Positions 6,148-13,170 of a stretch of DNA of 21,940 nt are shown piece after piece. The first letter of the stretch is position 1; each line of letters starts with the position of its first letter. A model generated the notes under the pieces. It was not told the DNA's origin. It made no database searches and saw only the letters and a program-made list of their open reading frames with translations. The stretch spans positions 1 to 21,940 of IMG/VR virus record IMGVR_UViG_3300020433_001289; one strand, 5' to 3'. This DNA comes from a virus. The translations under genes were made by a program, and so were the position numbers.

Positions 6148-6481
6148 TTAACTGTTCCTTTTTACTATAGAAGTTATGTTTCTTTAACACTTCTAAAACT
6201 GTATCTACATTATACTTCTTACAACTATAAATGTCAAGCTGAAAATGACCATTATCCCAAGTATGTAATATTATATGACTTGTTGTTATAGCTGTCATCA
6301 TAGTATAACCTTCGTTTCCTTCATCATCACATCTTGATGTATATGGACCACTTAATATTTTCATATCAAGCTCTTTTATGAGATCATCATTCATATCATT
6401 AAGTCTTGGCCAAGGCCAACACATTTTATTGATCTCGTCAAAATGTCCTGTAATAATTAGATGTTTATGTAGAAGATCCAT
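6116..6481 (-). CDS. speD: SpeD-family pyruvoyl-dependent decarboxylase
   Basis: The 121-residue product belongs to the prokaryotic S-adenosylmethionine decarboxylase (SpeD) family, which self-cleaves to make a pyruvoyl cofactor. The core ITTSHIILHTWDNGHFQLDIYSC carries the three catalytic residues: S68 (pyruvoyl precursor), H73 and C87; the spacing from S to H matches SpeD of Thermotoga. The residue before the cleaved serine is T67 instead of the usual Glu. Some SpeD homologues are known to have become arginine or ornithine decarboxylases, and the agmatinase two genes downstream with no spermidine synthase in view makes arginine decarboxylation attractive here. I choose the ATG at 6481 (opening MDLLHKHLIITGH, as in SpeD) with AAGGA upstream; an upstream ATG at 6550 would overlap the glycosyltransferase by 86 nt. 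Confidence 0.85.
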   Translation of the reverse strand: MDLLHKHLIITGHFDEINKMCWPWPRLNDMNDDLIKELDMKILSGPYTSRCDDEGNEGYTMMTAITTSHIILHTWDNGHFQLDIYSCKKYNVDTVLEVLKKHNFYSKKEQLIDRPFIKKDS

Positions 6482-7490
6482 CCTTTGATAATCCTTGTAA
6501 TAATAATTCCCATTCCTTTGCTCTAAAGTTCCAACTATAGAAGTTATCAAAATAGTTCTTTTGAACTTCCAACTGGTTTTGCCAGTTTTGTTGTTCTTTC
6601 ATTATATTGATAGTATTATTTAAAATACTTGCAAACCTATTAACATGTTTTTGACCATCTTCTGTATATTGATACATGCTTGCAAAGTTAGCACACGTTT
6701 CTGGTAATGCACCTAAATTATTTGTAACAGTTAAACATTTTGCACTCATAGCTTCTATTGCTGCTATACAAGATGTTTCAACCCATATACTTGGAAATGC
6801 AAATATATGAGCTCTACCTAGTGCTTCCATAACTTTATCATGTTGTTGAAAACCATGATAAGTTATCTGTGGATGATTATTACAAGTTTCAAAAACTTGC
6901 TTATATTGTTCGTCTCTATGTTTCCATCCATAGATTTCAAAACTACTGAATACATCTAAGTGAATATTTTTATGTTCTTTACATAAGTATTCAAATACTG
7001 GTATAAGTAATTCTAAACCTCTATGTGGAGTTGTATGATAAATTAATCTGATTTCGTCTTTAACATTTGGTTTATCTATAAGGTTTGCAGGTATTGGATC
7101 TATAGCATTTTTCATAACTATACCTTTATCAAAAGGAACACCTAAACCTAAATGAAAAGTATGCATTTGATAGTTACTAACAAAAACTAATTTTTCAAAT
7201 CTTGATAAAGAACTATCATCTTTAAGATGTTGATTCTCTGGATCATTCCATAAGTCATGTAACCATAAGATTCTTTTCTTATCTTCTAAGTCTCTTACTC
7301 TACTACAAATTAATTGAAAATTATCTAACAGTTTTGGATCCAACTCTTTTTTGAGTCTATCAAACATTCTCTCAGTACCACCTTGACTCTTAGACCAGGT
7401 ACCACTGTTAGTCATTTTATTATCACCTAAAGAAAACTCTTCTTCTTTCTGTGCTTCTTCTAATCCAGTTATGTTAAGCTGTGTTGCCAT
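6465..7490 (-). CDS. GT4-family glycosyltransferase (group 1)
   Basis: This is a 341-residue GT-B fold glycosyltransferase. The C-terminal nucleotide-sugar domain shows RLIYHTTPHRGLELLIPVF (149-167), YHGFQQHDKVMEALGRAHIFAFPSIW (211-236) and the E-x7-E motif, E238 to E246 in ETSCIAAIEA. The N-terminal acceptor domain is short; WLHDLWND and LVFVSNYQMHTF are family-typical. The first 30 residues look disordered. The donor and acceptor are unknown; phage DNA bases, host surface glycans or virion proteins are all possible. It starts behind AAGGAGATAGTAA and overlaps the end of regA by 17 nt and the SpeD-like gene by 17 nt, so it is part of the same polycistron. Confidence 0.88.
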   Translation of the reverse strand: MATQLNITGLEEAQKEEEFSLGDNKMTNSGTWSKSQGGTERMFDRLKKELDPKLLDNFQLICSRVRDLEDKKRILWLHDLWNDPENQHLKDDSSLSRFEKLVFVSNYQMHTFHLGLGVPFDKGIVMKNAIDPIPANLIDKPNVKDEIRLIYHTTPHRGLELLIPVFEYLCKEHKNIHLDVFSSFEIYGWKHRDEQYKQVFETCNNHPQITYHGFQQHDKVMEALGRAHIFAFPSIWVETSCIAAIEAMSAKCLTVTNNLGALPETCANFASMYQYTEDGQKHVNRFASILNNTINIMKEQQNWQNQLEVQKNYFDNFYSWNFRAKEWELLLQGLSKDGSST

Positions 7491-7905
7491 TTACTATCTC
7501 CTTTTCACCATTTTTTTTACCAATATTATACTTTGCAGTTAAGTTCCATTGATCCTTTTCTTTGAAAGGTAAGACCTTAATCTGACTTATAGGAGCGATA
7601 GGTTGTTTAGATAAATCTGGTGTTACCAGTTTAAGTAATCCCCATTCTGCTAATAAATTTGCTATTGTGTTTCTTCTTGAGATATCACTTTCAGAAAAGT
7701 TAGAAGGTTTACCATCAAGGGCAAACAACTCTTTGAAATGTACTATGAAGTATCTTCCTTGTTTATGTAATATGTGACATGATTGATATAATGTCTTATC
7801 TTTTCTTGATGCAACTCCAATCCTTGTTAGAGTCTCTCTGACTTTTAGAAAATCATCACCTTCGTTAAGTTTCACTTCAATCATATTGTCTGTGTCAATT
7901 GTCAT
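7474..7905 (-). CDS. regA: RegA translational repressor
   Basis: This is the T4 RegA homologue, an RNA-binding protein that represses early phage mRNAs by covering their translation initiation regions, including its own and clamp and loader genes in T4. The sequence from MIEVKLNEGDDFLKVRETL through IGVASRKDKTLYQSCHILHK, YFIVHFKELFALDGK and RRNTIANLLAEWGL aligns throughout with T4 RegA. It is longer than T4 RegA (143 versus 122 residues), with a lysine- and asparagine-rich C-terminal extension and 7 extra residues at the start. The ATG at 7905 has AAAGGTGG upstream and overlaps the gp62 stop (ATGA); residue 8 is where T4 RegA begins but it has no ribosome-binding site. It lies directly after gp62 as in T4. 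Confidence 0.95.
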   Translation of the reverse strand: MTIDTDNMIEVKLNEGDDFLKVRETLTRIGVASRKDKTLYQSCHILHKQGRYFIVHFKELFALDGKPSNFSESDISRRNTIANLLAEWGLLKLVTPDLSKQPIAPISQIKVLPFKEKDQWNLTAKYNIGKKNGEKEIVNGNTA

Positions 7906-8276
7906 TTCACACCACCTTTATTTAATTTCTTTCTAATAATATTTAAATGTTGTTCTGATAATAATGATAGAGCAACTCTTGCCTTATCGTTATTACAACT
8001 ATAATATTCTTTAATCAGTTGTATATCTTCATTATCTTGTTTCTTATCCCATTTCTTAAATCTCTTTCTGGGACGTATTCTATTTATCAAATAGTCATAT
8101 TGTAATTTATTATCTACGTGATGTCTTGTATTCATCTCATTAGCTAACAAAATACAATCTATAAACTGAGACAAAGCTCTGTTAGTTATAAATGGACTAT
8201 ACATTCCTTCTATAGTACCATCCATAGATATATTTTTCTTATATGTTATACTGTTAATAAAGTCAAAAGGTTTCAT
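7902..8276 (-). CDS. 62: Clamp loader small subunit gp62
   Basis: The 124-residue protein sits exactly where T4 gene 62 lies, between gp44 and regA, and shows the family pattern: ITNRALSQFIDCILLANEMN in the middle (T4 MVENALSQFPECMPAVYAMN) followed by DYLINRIRPRKRFKKWDK (T4 NYLMAAVPRGKRYGKWAK). It is shorter than T4 gp62 (187 residues), as is usual in marine T4-like phages. It forms a complex with four gp44 subunits and loads gp45 onto primer-template junctions. The ATG at 8276 follows AAGGTAG and overlaps the upstream stop by 4 nt. Confidence 0.88.
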   Translation of the reverse strand: MKPFDFINSITYKKNISMDGTIEGMYSPFITNRALSQFIDCILLANEMNTRHHVDNKLQYDYLINRIRPRKRFKKWDKKQDNEDIQLIKEYYSCNNDKARVALSLLSEQHLNIIRKKLNKGGVK

Positions 8277-8419
8277 CTACCTTGCCTTCTGTATTTCTTA
8301 AAAGATCTTTTTTTATGTTTGTTCATAGTTGCCATCTTTACTTTTCCTCTACCAATAGATGTTCTCTTTTTAGTAGGTTCAAATACAGATGTAATATATG
8401 ATTTTGCTTTCCTTGCCAT
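8273..8419 (-). CDS. Small highly basic protein between gp44 and gp62 (48 aa)
   Basis: This 48-residue reading frame opens MARKAKSYITSVFEPTKKRT and ends NKHKKRSFKKYRRQGR, with about 18 Lys/Arg and very few acidic residues. Its ATG shares a base with the gp44 stop (TAATG) and its stop overlaps the gp62 start (ATGA), so the three genes are coupled. I recall similar short basic proteins ending in KxYRxQGR at this place in marine T4-like phages, but no function is known to me. A nucleic-acid or loader-associated role is plausible from charge and context only. Confidence 0.8.
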   Translation of the reverse strand: MARKAKSYITSVFEPTKKRTSIGRGKVKMATMNKHKKRSFKKYRRQGR

Positions 8420-9354
8420 TATTTAAACTCACATTCTATCATTATAGTTGTCAAACATGCAACCAGGTTAATCTCTTGATCTGCAACAAAAGCACTTTTA
8501 TATTGATAGTCAGCTATAGTAGTAACTAAGATAGGTATAGTTTGTTCCTTCATATTACTATTACAACTATCATATAACCTTCTGTATATTGTTGTTGGAT
8601 CGTTGTCTAAGTTCTCTGCCACCCATTTCCTCATCTGATTAAATTCTTTTTTCTTTAGAGCTTGTATTAAAGTATTGAAGGATCCATCACTCATATGAGT
8701 TAAGATACCAACATCTATCTTTCCATTACTACTATATCTCTGTAACTCATTAATAACTCTTCTCCAGTCAGGAAAATGTTTCATAATAAGTTCAGCTATA
8801 ACATTATCTGTATACTGTATATTCTCTTTCGTAAGAATATCTTTAACTCTTTTCATAAACTGACTTGCAAGTTTAGGTTTATCTTGTTTAGATATATTGA
8901 ACTCTACCATACTACATCTACTATGTAAAGGTTCTATAATTCTATTCTTATAGTTTGCAGTTAAAATAAATCCACAGTTCTTACTATATTCTTCCATAAA
9001 GTTTCTCAAAGCAGGTTGAGTACTTTGAGGATTAAGATAATCAGCTTCATCTAAGATAACAAACTTTCTACTACCATTTAAACTAACTGTACTTGCATAA
9101 CTCTTTATATCATTTCGTAAAGTATCAATACCACCATTCATACTTCCGTTAATAATCATAAAGTCAGATCCTACTTCATCTAACATAGCTTTAGCAGCTG
9201 TTGTTTTTCCAACACCAGGACCACCAGATAAAAGTAAATTAGGTATACCATTATCAATAAAGTTTTGAAATGTAGATTTTAAATCAGCAGGTAAGACAGT
9301 ATCGTCTATCTTCTTAGGTCTATATTTTTCTGTCCAAAGAAAGTTATCTTTCAT
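8419..9354 (-). CDS. 44: Clamp loader ATPase subunit gp44
   Basis: This 311-residue AAA+ ATPase powers loading of the gp45 sliding clamp. It opens with the typical FLWTEKYRPKKIDD, has Walker A GGPGVGKTT (44-52), Walker B VILDEAD (99-105), sensor 1 ILTANYKNRI, and the SRC motif carrying the arginine finger (SRC, 145-147). The C-terminal collar domain follows from about residue 225. The length matches T4 gp44 (319). The ATG at 9354 has AAGGAAGTAATT upstream and overlaps the gp45 stop by 11 nt. In T4 this initiation region is a RegA target. Confidence 0.97.
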   Translation of the reverse strand: MKDNFLWTEKYRPKKIDDTVLPADLKSTFQNFIDNGIPNLLLSGGPGVGKTTAAKAMLDEVGSDFMIINGSMNGGIDTLRNDIKSYASTVSLNGSRKFVILDEADYLNPQSTQPALRNFMEEYSKNCGFILTANYKNRIIEPLHSRCSMVEFNISKQDKPKLASQFMKRVKDILTKENIQYTDNVIAELIMKHFPDWRRVINELQRYSSNGKIDVGILTHMSDGSFNTLIQALKKKEFNQMRKWVAENLDNDPTTIYRRLYDSCNSNMKEQTIPILVTTIADYQYKSAFVADQEINLVACLTTIMIECEFK

Positions 9355-10024
9355 AATTACTTCCTTGTTCTACAGGAGCCCAATATTTAATTTTATTGTA
9401 CTTGCTCGAGAACTCAACAATCATACCTGGATCAGATATAATAGAAACATCATAACTATGTGGAAGTAATTTTATATTGTCAACTGATAAGATATACTTA
9501 AAGCTAGTATCCAACATTGTTTCTCCTACTTTCTTTGTAAAGTTATTACTTGTAGGATTCTTTGGATCTCTTGCTGTTATAACTATCTCTTGTTTATCAG
9601 CTTCACTTTCAACAACAATATTAGGTAGCTGCATTACACTTGCAGCTTGTATCAAACTCTTAACATCACTTTCTGTTAAGTTAAAACCTAATGACTTTTG
9701 AAACTCAGGTGTAACATCTTTAGGTGCAACTATCATATCTTTATCAGTATAATAATAGTTACTAGAGCTTTCACCACTACTAATCGTTACATGATTTTCT
9801 TGAAAGTCAAAATCAGGATCTTCAAATAAACTTACAACACTTAAAAATTGGTTCAAGTCATAGATCCCAAACTCAAAAGGAAACATCTCATCTACAACAG
9901 CTTGTGCAGCTATCGTACTAAGAGGACTCTTTGTTCTTATTGTACTACCAGTTCTAAATAATATTGACTGGTTTATACTACTAAAATTTTTAAGAATCTT
10001 AATAGTATTATCACTAATTTTCAT
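9344..10024 (-). CDS. 45: Sliding clamp gp45
   Basis: This 226-residue DNA polymerase processivity factor has the length of T4 gp45 (228). It forms a trimeric ring on DNA, tethers gp43, and in T4 also activates late transcription through gp33 and gp55. Recognisable segments are the N-terminal NTIKILKNFSSINQSILFRTG, FPFEFGIYDLNQFLSVVSLF (T4 FGIYDLNGFLGILSLV), and the C-terminal KYWAPVEQ (T4 FYFAPA-like end). It starts behind GGAGTTATATT and begins the classic block 45-44-62-regA. A 15-nt gap separates it from the upstream glycosyltransferase gene. Confidence 0.96.
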   Translation of the reverse strand: MKISDNTIKILKNFSSINQSILFRTGSTIRTKSPLSTIAAQAVVDEMFPFEFGIYDLNQFLSVVSLFEDPDFDFQENHVTISSGESSSNYYYTDKDMIVAPKDVTPEFQKSLGFNLTESDVKSLIQAASVMQLPNIVVESEADKQEIVITARDPKNPTSNNFTKKVGETMLDTSFKYILSVDNIKLLPHSYDVSIISDPGMIVEFSSKYNKIKYWAPVEQGSNYER

Positions 10025-10039
10025 AATATAACTCCATAC

Positions 10040-10909
10040 TTACTTTTGCTCAGGTGCTAAAGTTTTTTTATTTCCAGCTATCGCAGCTGGATCAGCTGTA
10101 GCAGCTGCACCAATCTGAGCTAAGTCAGTTAGACTACCACCAAACATATATGCACCTTGGTGAGTCAATTTCATCCATGGACACATCCATATCTTTAGTC
10201 CAATCTTTCTTCCCCATTGACAGAACATATAATCTTCTGACAAATATCTATTAGAATCAGGACATATAACAGTATCAAAGAAAGCAGTTATCTGTCTTGT
10301 TCCATCAAAATGTTTAGTTCTAATATGATCAGGTTTATATAATAACTCCGGATATGCTTTTGCATACTTTTCGAGAGCACTTCTTTGTACCATCATAAAA
10401 CCTGTACCACCTTCTAACACTTCTGCAGGTTCGTTAACTCTAATCTCAGTTACACCTTCAACAGGATTGAATACATAATCACCTACATACTTTTCTAACT
10501 TGTTAGGATTCTCATCAGCAAAACCTCTATCAACAGCTCTCTTAATCTTTTCCCAAGATATAGTTTTCTTAGGATAAGGACCACATACTATATCTTTATC
10601 TGTTCCAGGTTCAGCTAGAGCAGCTAAAGCTAAAACATCTTGTGGATCAAAACCAATATCACTATCAATAAACATCAAGTGTGTAGCTTTAGATCTCAAG
10701 AATTCATCTACAAGATAATTTCTTGCTCTTGTTATTAGACTTTCGTTAAACAAATAAAAGAAAGATATCTCTAAACCATACTTAGCTCCAAGTGCAGATA
10801 GATCTGCAGTGGACTTACAATATTGACCACCACACATTCCTCCATACATTGGAGTGGCAACAAAGATTTTTCTTTCTCTTAACTTTTTTATATCAATGCT
10901 TATTTCCAC
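10040..10909 (-). CDS. GT-A type glycosyltransferase-like protein
   Basis: The 289-residue product looks like a GT-A fold glycosyltransferase. Residues 14-24 (KIFVATPMYGG) form the first strand, ITRARNYLVDEFL precedes a DSD metal and nucleotide-sugar motif at 82-84 (LMFIDSDIGFD), VLEGGTGFMMVQR is the middle GG-strand, and YLSEDYMFCQWGRKIG carries the catalytic-type acidic pair. The C-terminal 30 residues are alanine-rich and probably disordered. Donor and acceptor are unknown; modified phage DNA or host glycans are both possible. It uses a GTG start at 10909 behind GGAGAAATAA, and overlaps the dUTPase-family gene by 17 nt. The following gene is gp45. Confidence 0.8.
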   Translation of the reverse strand: MEISIDIKKLRERKIFVATPMYGGMCGGQYCKSTADLSALGAKYGLEISFFYLFNESLITRARNYLVDEFLRSKATHLMFIDSDIGFDPQDVLALAALAEPGTDKDIVCGPYPKKTISWEKIKRAVDRGFADENPNKLEKYVGDYVFNPVEGVTEIRVNEPAEVLEGGTGFMMVQRSALEKYAKAYPELLYKPDHIRTKHFDGTRQITAFFDTVICPDSNRYLSEDYMFCQWGRKIGLKIWMCPWMKLTHQGAYMFGGSLTDLAQIGAAATADPAAIAGNKKTLAPEQK

Positions 10910-11408
10910 TTATTTCTCCATATTTGTTATCGTGTTGTTTTCCTATACCATAGCTGCCATCATACATTGATAAAGTCTCTGCTTCAAACAATATAAACTG
11001 ACCGACTCTAGTTCCTTTTTTTATTTTAGCTGGACCGACTCGTACATGTAAACAACCAGCCATCACTCCGTGATAACCACTATCATATAGTCCGCTTGTA
11101 ATAAATAATCCGTTTCTGTTTAACGTTGATCTTGTGATTACATAACCAGCATACCCTTCACCAACGCTTACAATATTTTCCATAACAATCTCATAAGTAC
11201 CTCTTGCAAGATTAAACCATCCTTCTTCGTCAGGTTGTACTTCTACAGATCCTCTATGTGTTTTAGTTTCTTCGCTTATGATGAAAGGTTCTTTTTTATT
11301 GATCTCAAAGATCTTATTGATCCTCAAGTCGACAGCATTAGGTTGACTGTCTCCTTCCTGAACATTTGTTAACTCACAATCATTTGTCTTGCTCAGTATA
11401 TGTTTCAC
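10893..11408 (-). CDS. dUTPase / dCTP deaminase family protein
   Basis: This 171-residue protein of the trimeric dUTPase/Dcd superfamily would keep dUTP low and supply dUMP for thymidylate synthesis. The Dcd-like N-terminal QPNAVDLRINKIFEI, the RSTLNRNGL phosphate-binding loop and YDSGYHGVM (dUTPase motif III, with the catalytic-type Asp) are present, followed by IKKGTRVGQFILFEAET. Which of the two reactions it performs cannot be settled by eye; motif III favours dUTPase. I start it at GTG 11408, which has GGAGG 5 nt upstream; the ATG at 11420 has no ribosome-binding site. It overlaps the DUF3310 gene by 29 nt. T4 uses an unrelated all-alpha dCTPase-dUTPase (gp56). Confidence 0.82.
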   Translation of the reverse strand: MKHILSKTNDCELTNVQEGDSQPNAVDLRINKIFEINKKEPFIISEETKTHRGSVEVQPDEEGWFNLARGTYEIVMENIVSVGEGYAGYVITRSTLNRNGLFITSGLYDSGYHGVMAGCLHVRVGPAKIKKGTRVGQFILFEAETLSMYDGSYGIGKQHDNKYGEISGNKH

Positions 11409-11676
11409 CGTGTCCTCCATAATGTAATGCTAATATAGCATAATGTATAATCTTTAGTAAGTCTTTTTTATTCTTACCATCTTTCTTTCCATATCTCATA
11501 GCATACTTAACGATAGTACCTAAGCACATCTCTTCTGCTATACCCATAGATTCCCAAACATCTAATGTTTGAGTCTCTTTCTTACCAACATAATGTTGAC
11601 CATATGTACTCTTTATATAATCAAAACTATCGTCTAGTAAATTATCTTCATTGTATTTAAACTTATGCGACTTCAC
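11380..11676 (-). CDS. DUF3310-family protein
   Basis: The 98-residue protein has the DUF3310 pattern: YVGKKETQTLDVWESMGI, then LGTIVKYAMRYGKKDGKNKKDLLKIIHYAILALHY. Members are common in phages and sometimes fused to nucleotide-metabolism proteins, but their function is unknown; an association with nucleotide kinases has been suggested. It begins at GTG 11676 directly after a stop codon in its own frame, overlapping the dpdA-like gene end by 14 nt. No good Shine-Dalgarno is at the usual distance (AAGGAG is 15 nt away), so translational coupling is likely. Confidence 0.8.
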   Translation of the reverse strand: MKSHKFKYNEDNLLDDSFDYIKSTYGQHYVGKKETQTLDVWESMGIAEEMCLGTIVKYAMRYGKKDGKNKKDLLKIIHYAILALHYGGHGETYTEQDK

Positions 11677-12580
11677 TTATTTGATCTTCCACTCCTTGTT
11701 TCGCTTCTAAGCCCCAGAGATATGCATATACTAACTTGTCAATATAATCCATATTCTCTTTAGCTAGATTAATAAAAAAATCATTATCTTCTTTATCTTG
11801 CTCTGGATTGTGATTAAAGTCAACAGGTACATGAAATTTTCCATGAAGTAATCCACCTGGTGTATCATCATATCCATAACCATTTAATCCATGCCAGATA
11901 GCACTACTACTATCCCATGTATCAACAAATCTTTTGAAAGGAGCCATAAACTGTATCTCATTAGGACCATCAACCATTCCTAAGAAATGTAACTTCTGAT
12001 TATTCTTTTTTATACCTCCTAGCAAACCATACTCTGCTAGTTTGTACATCATGTGTAATCTTGAATTGAATCTATGTAATGAAGGTTCGTGTCCAAACGG
12101 TTCAATGCCATATGCATTAGGCACAGCAAGAATACTATAGCCAATATAATCAACCAACCCTGGATTTTCAGTAGCCCATCTAAAACATTCAATATAATCT
12201 TCTTTATCATTCTTCTTTCCTTGAGGTACAAAGAAAGTCTTTATACCTGCTTGTTTAAATATAGGTGCTTGTTCTTTAGCTGCTTCAATAGTTTTCTCAG
12301 AAGACTCACCTGGATAATCTGTCATAACAGCATAGTCAGCATCTATTCGTTTCGCATAATGAACTATCTCTTCACCAGTAAGATAGCCTTTACCTTCTTG
12401 TGTAAATTCAAAGGCACTGTTATCCATAATGATAATGGATCCATTCTTTTTTTCTTCTTTATAAAAATTAGTGTATTGCTGATTATCTACAAGATGTGCA
12501 AGAGTCAAATGGACTTCTCTACCTTTAGTAAGGTGTAGATAATTTATTGGTGCTATGTGACAGAAATGTGTCTTCGACAT
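11663..12580 (-). CDS. dpdA: TGT/DpdA-like enzyme (7-deazaguanine insertion into DNA)
   Basis: The 305-residue TIM-barrel-type protein resembles tRNA-guanine transglycosylases and their phage DNA paralogue DpdA, which swap guanine in DNA for a 7-deazaguanine base. Visible blocks are IIIMDNSAFEF (D53, the TGT general-base position), DADYAVMTDYPGESSEKTIE, VDYIGYSILAVPNAYG, LHFLGMVDGPNEI (198 onward) and FVDTWDSSSAIWHG (D220, D223, candidate nucleophile region). It lacks the C-terminal zinc-binding motif of tRNA enzymes. FolE, QueD and QueE are encoded upstream, which strongly supports the DpdA reading. I place the start at ATG 12580: a TTGACA-17-TATTAT promoter lies so close that upstream ATGs at 12616 and 12589 would be at or before the transcription start. 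Confidence 0.75.
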   Translation of the reverse strand: MSKTHFCHIAPINYLHLTKGREVHLTLAHLVDNQQYTNFYKEEKKNGSIIIMDNSAFEFTQEGKGYLTGEEIVHYAKRIDADYAVMTDYPGESSEKTIEAAKEQAPIFKQAGIKTFFVPQGKKNDKEDYIECFRWATENPGLVDYIGYSILAVPNAYGIEPFGHEPSLHRFNSRLHMMYKLAEYGLLGGIKKNNQKLHFLGMVDGPNEIQFMAPFKRFVDTWDSSSAIWHGLNGYGYDDTPGGLLHGKFHVPVDFNHNPEQDKEDNDFFINLAKENMDYIDKLVYAYLWGLEAKQGVEDQISEVA

Positions 12581-12587
12581 ATAATTC

Positions 12588-12619
12588 ATAATATACCTTT
12601 CAAATGTTAATGTCAACAG
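12588..12619 (-). promoter_or_regulatory. Consensus sigma70 promoter for dpdA-like gene
   Basis: On the minus strand, TTGACA (12616-12611) and TATTAT (12593-12588) are exactly 17 nt apart, a near-perfect sigma70 promoter. The -10 ends 7 nt before ATG 12580, so the transcript should start on the ATG. The CTGTTGAC octamer shared with the three promoter-leader repeats spans 12619-12612, overlapping the -35. Confidence 0.7.
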
Positions 12620-12623
12620 TTAA

Positions 12624-12884
12624 TTATACATTCACTGTACGAATGTCTGGTAACGGTACTGTCGACATATAGCCTTTACCAGGTTCTTGTATCTTTGCAT
12701 AAGTAAAACCATGCATTTGCATTAAGCCTTGAAACTCACCAGATAAAACTTTATTAGTTTTTTTATCATGGTATCCAACTTTAGGCTTCCTACCTAATCG
12801 CTTTGATTTAGCCATAGCTAGTTTGAGTTTTCTTCTAATAGAAGTTTCTGTTTGTTCTTCTATAAACTCAGCATAGCCTTTCAT
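12624..12884 (-). CDS. Small basic unknown protein (86 aa)
   Basis: This 86-residue protein is not recognised. It opens MKGYAEFIEEQTETSIRRKL and is lysine-rich through KLKLAMAKSKRLGRKPKVGYHDKKTNK, followed by a more beta-like half ending in MSTVPLPDIRTVNV. The N-terminal acidic/hydrophobic motif (AEFIEEQ) resembles that of the upstream 92-residue protein (KEFLETPEEE), perhaps a shared tag. The ATG overlaps the upstream stop (TAATG) with only a weak GGTGAAG ribosome-binding site, so coupling is likely. It precedes the dpdA-like gene but is separated from it by a promoter. Confidence 0.7.
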   Translation of the reverse strand: MKGYAEFIEEQTETSIRRKLKLAMAKSKRLGRKPKVGYHDKKTNKVLSGEFQGLMQMHGFTYAKIQEPGKGYMSTVPLPDIRTVNV

Positions 12885-13162
12885 TACTTCACCATTTTTT
12901 TAGCTTCTGGATCATATTGATCTAACAGATTACTTACATGCTTATCAAAATGTTTTACATTATGTGCACCAAACTTTTTAATAAACATTCTTTTTATAGT
13001 TGGATGATCCTTTTCTGTATTTTGTACATGATGATAAGTAAAGTCTCTCATCTTTTTATGATCAGCTGAACTAGGTGCTTGTTCATCAATATCGTGTTTA
13101 TACATCATTTCTTCTTCTGGAGTTTCAAGAAACTCTTTGAATGATTTGAATACTGTTTTCAT
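12884..13162 (-). CDS. Small histidine- and lysine-rich unknown protein (92 aa)
   Basis: The 92-residue product is helical and charged. It opens MKTVFKSFKEFLETPEEEMM, an N-terminal pattern that I have seen at the start of several unrelated T4-like phage proteins, and continues with DFTYHHVQNTEKDHPTIKRMFIKKFGAHNVKHFDKHV, which is rich in His and Lys. No enzyme motif is seen. It starts at ATG 13162, 5 nt after GGAG, and its stop overlaps the next start (TAATG). No function can be proposed. Confidence 0.7.
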   Translation of the reverse strand: MKTVFKSFKEFLETPEEEMMYKHDIDEQAPSSADHKKMRDFTYHHVQNTEKDHPTIKRMFIKKFGAHNVKHFDKHVSNLLDQYDPEAKKMVK

Positions 13163-13170
13163 TTATACTC

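Noticed and set aside
6482-6550. Longer SpeD N terminus from the ATG at 6550
   Set aside because: It would overlap the glycosyltransferase by 86 nt; the family N terminus begins at the methionine at 6481, which has AAGGA upstream.
11819-11826. Extra GTCAACAG (CTGTTGAC on the minus strand)
   Set aside because: It lies inside the dpdA-like coding sequence with no -10 box downstream, so it looks like a chance match and not another promoter.
12049-12231. 60-codon minus-strand frame inside the dpdA-like gene in another frame
   Set aside because: It is fully inside a well-supported gene and has no Shine-Dalgarno or coupling; the hydrophobic look comes from AT-rich composition.
12089-12538. 149-codon plus-strand open frame opposite the dpdA-like gene
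   Set aside because: It is Phe/Ile/Ser/Cys-rich nonsense typical of the complement of AT-rich coding DNA, has no good ribosome-binding site, and the minus-strand frame has clear protein motifs.
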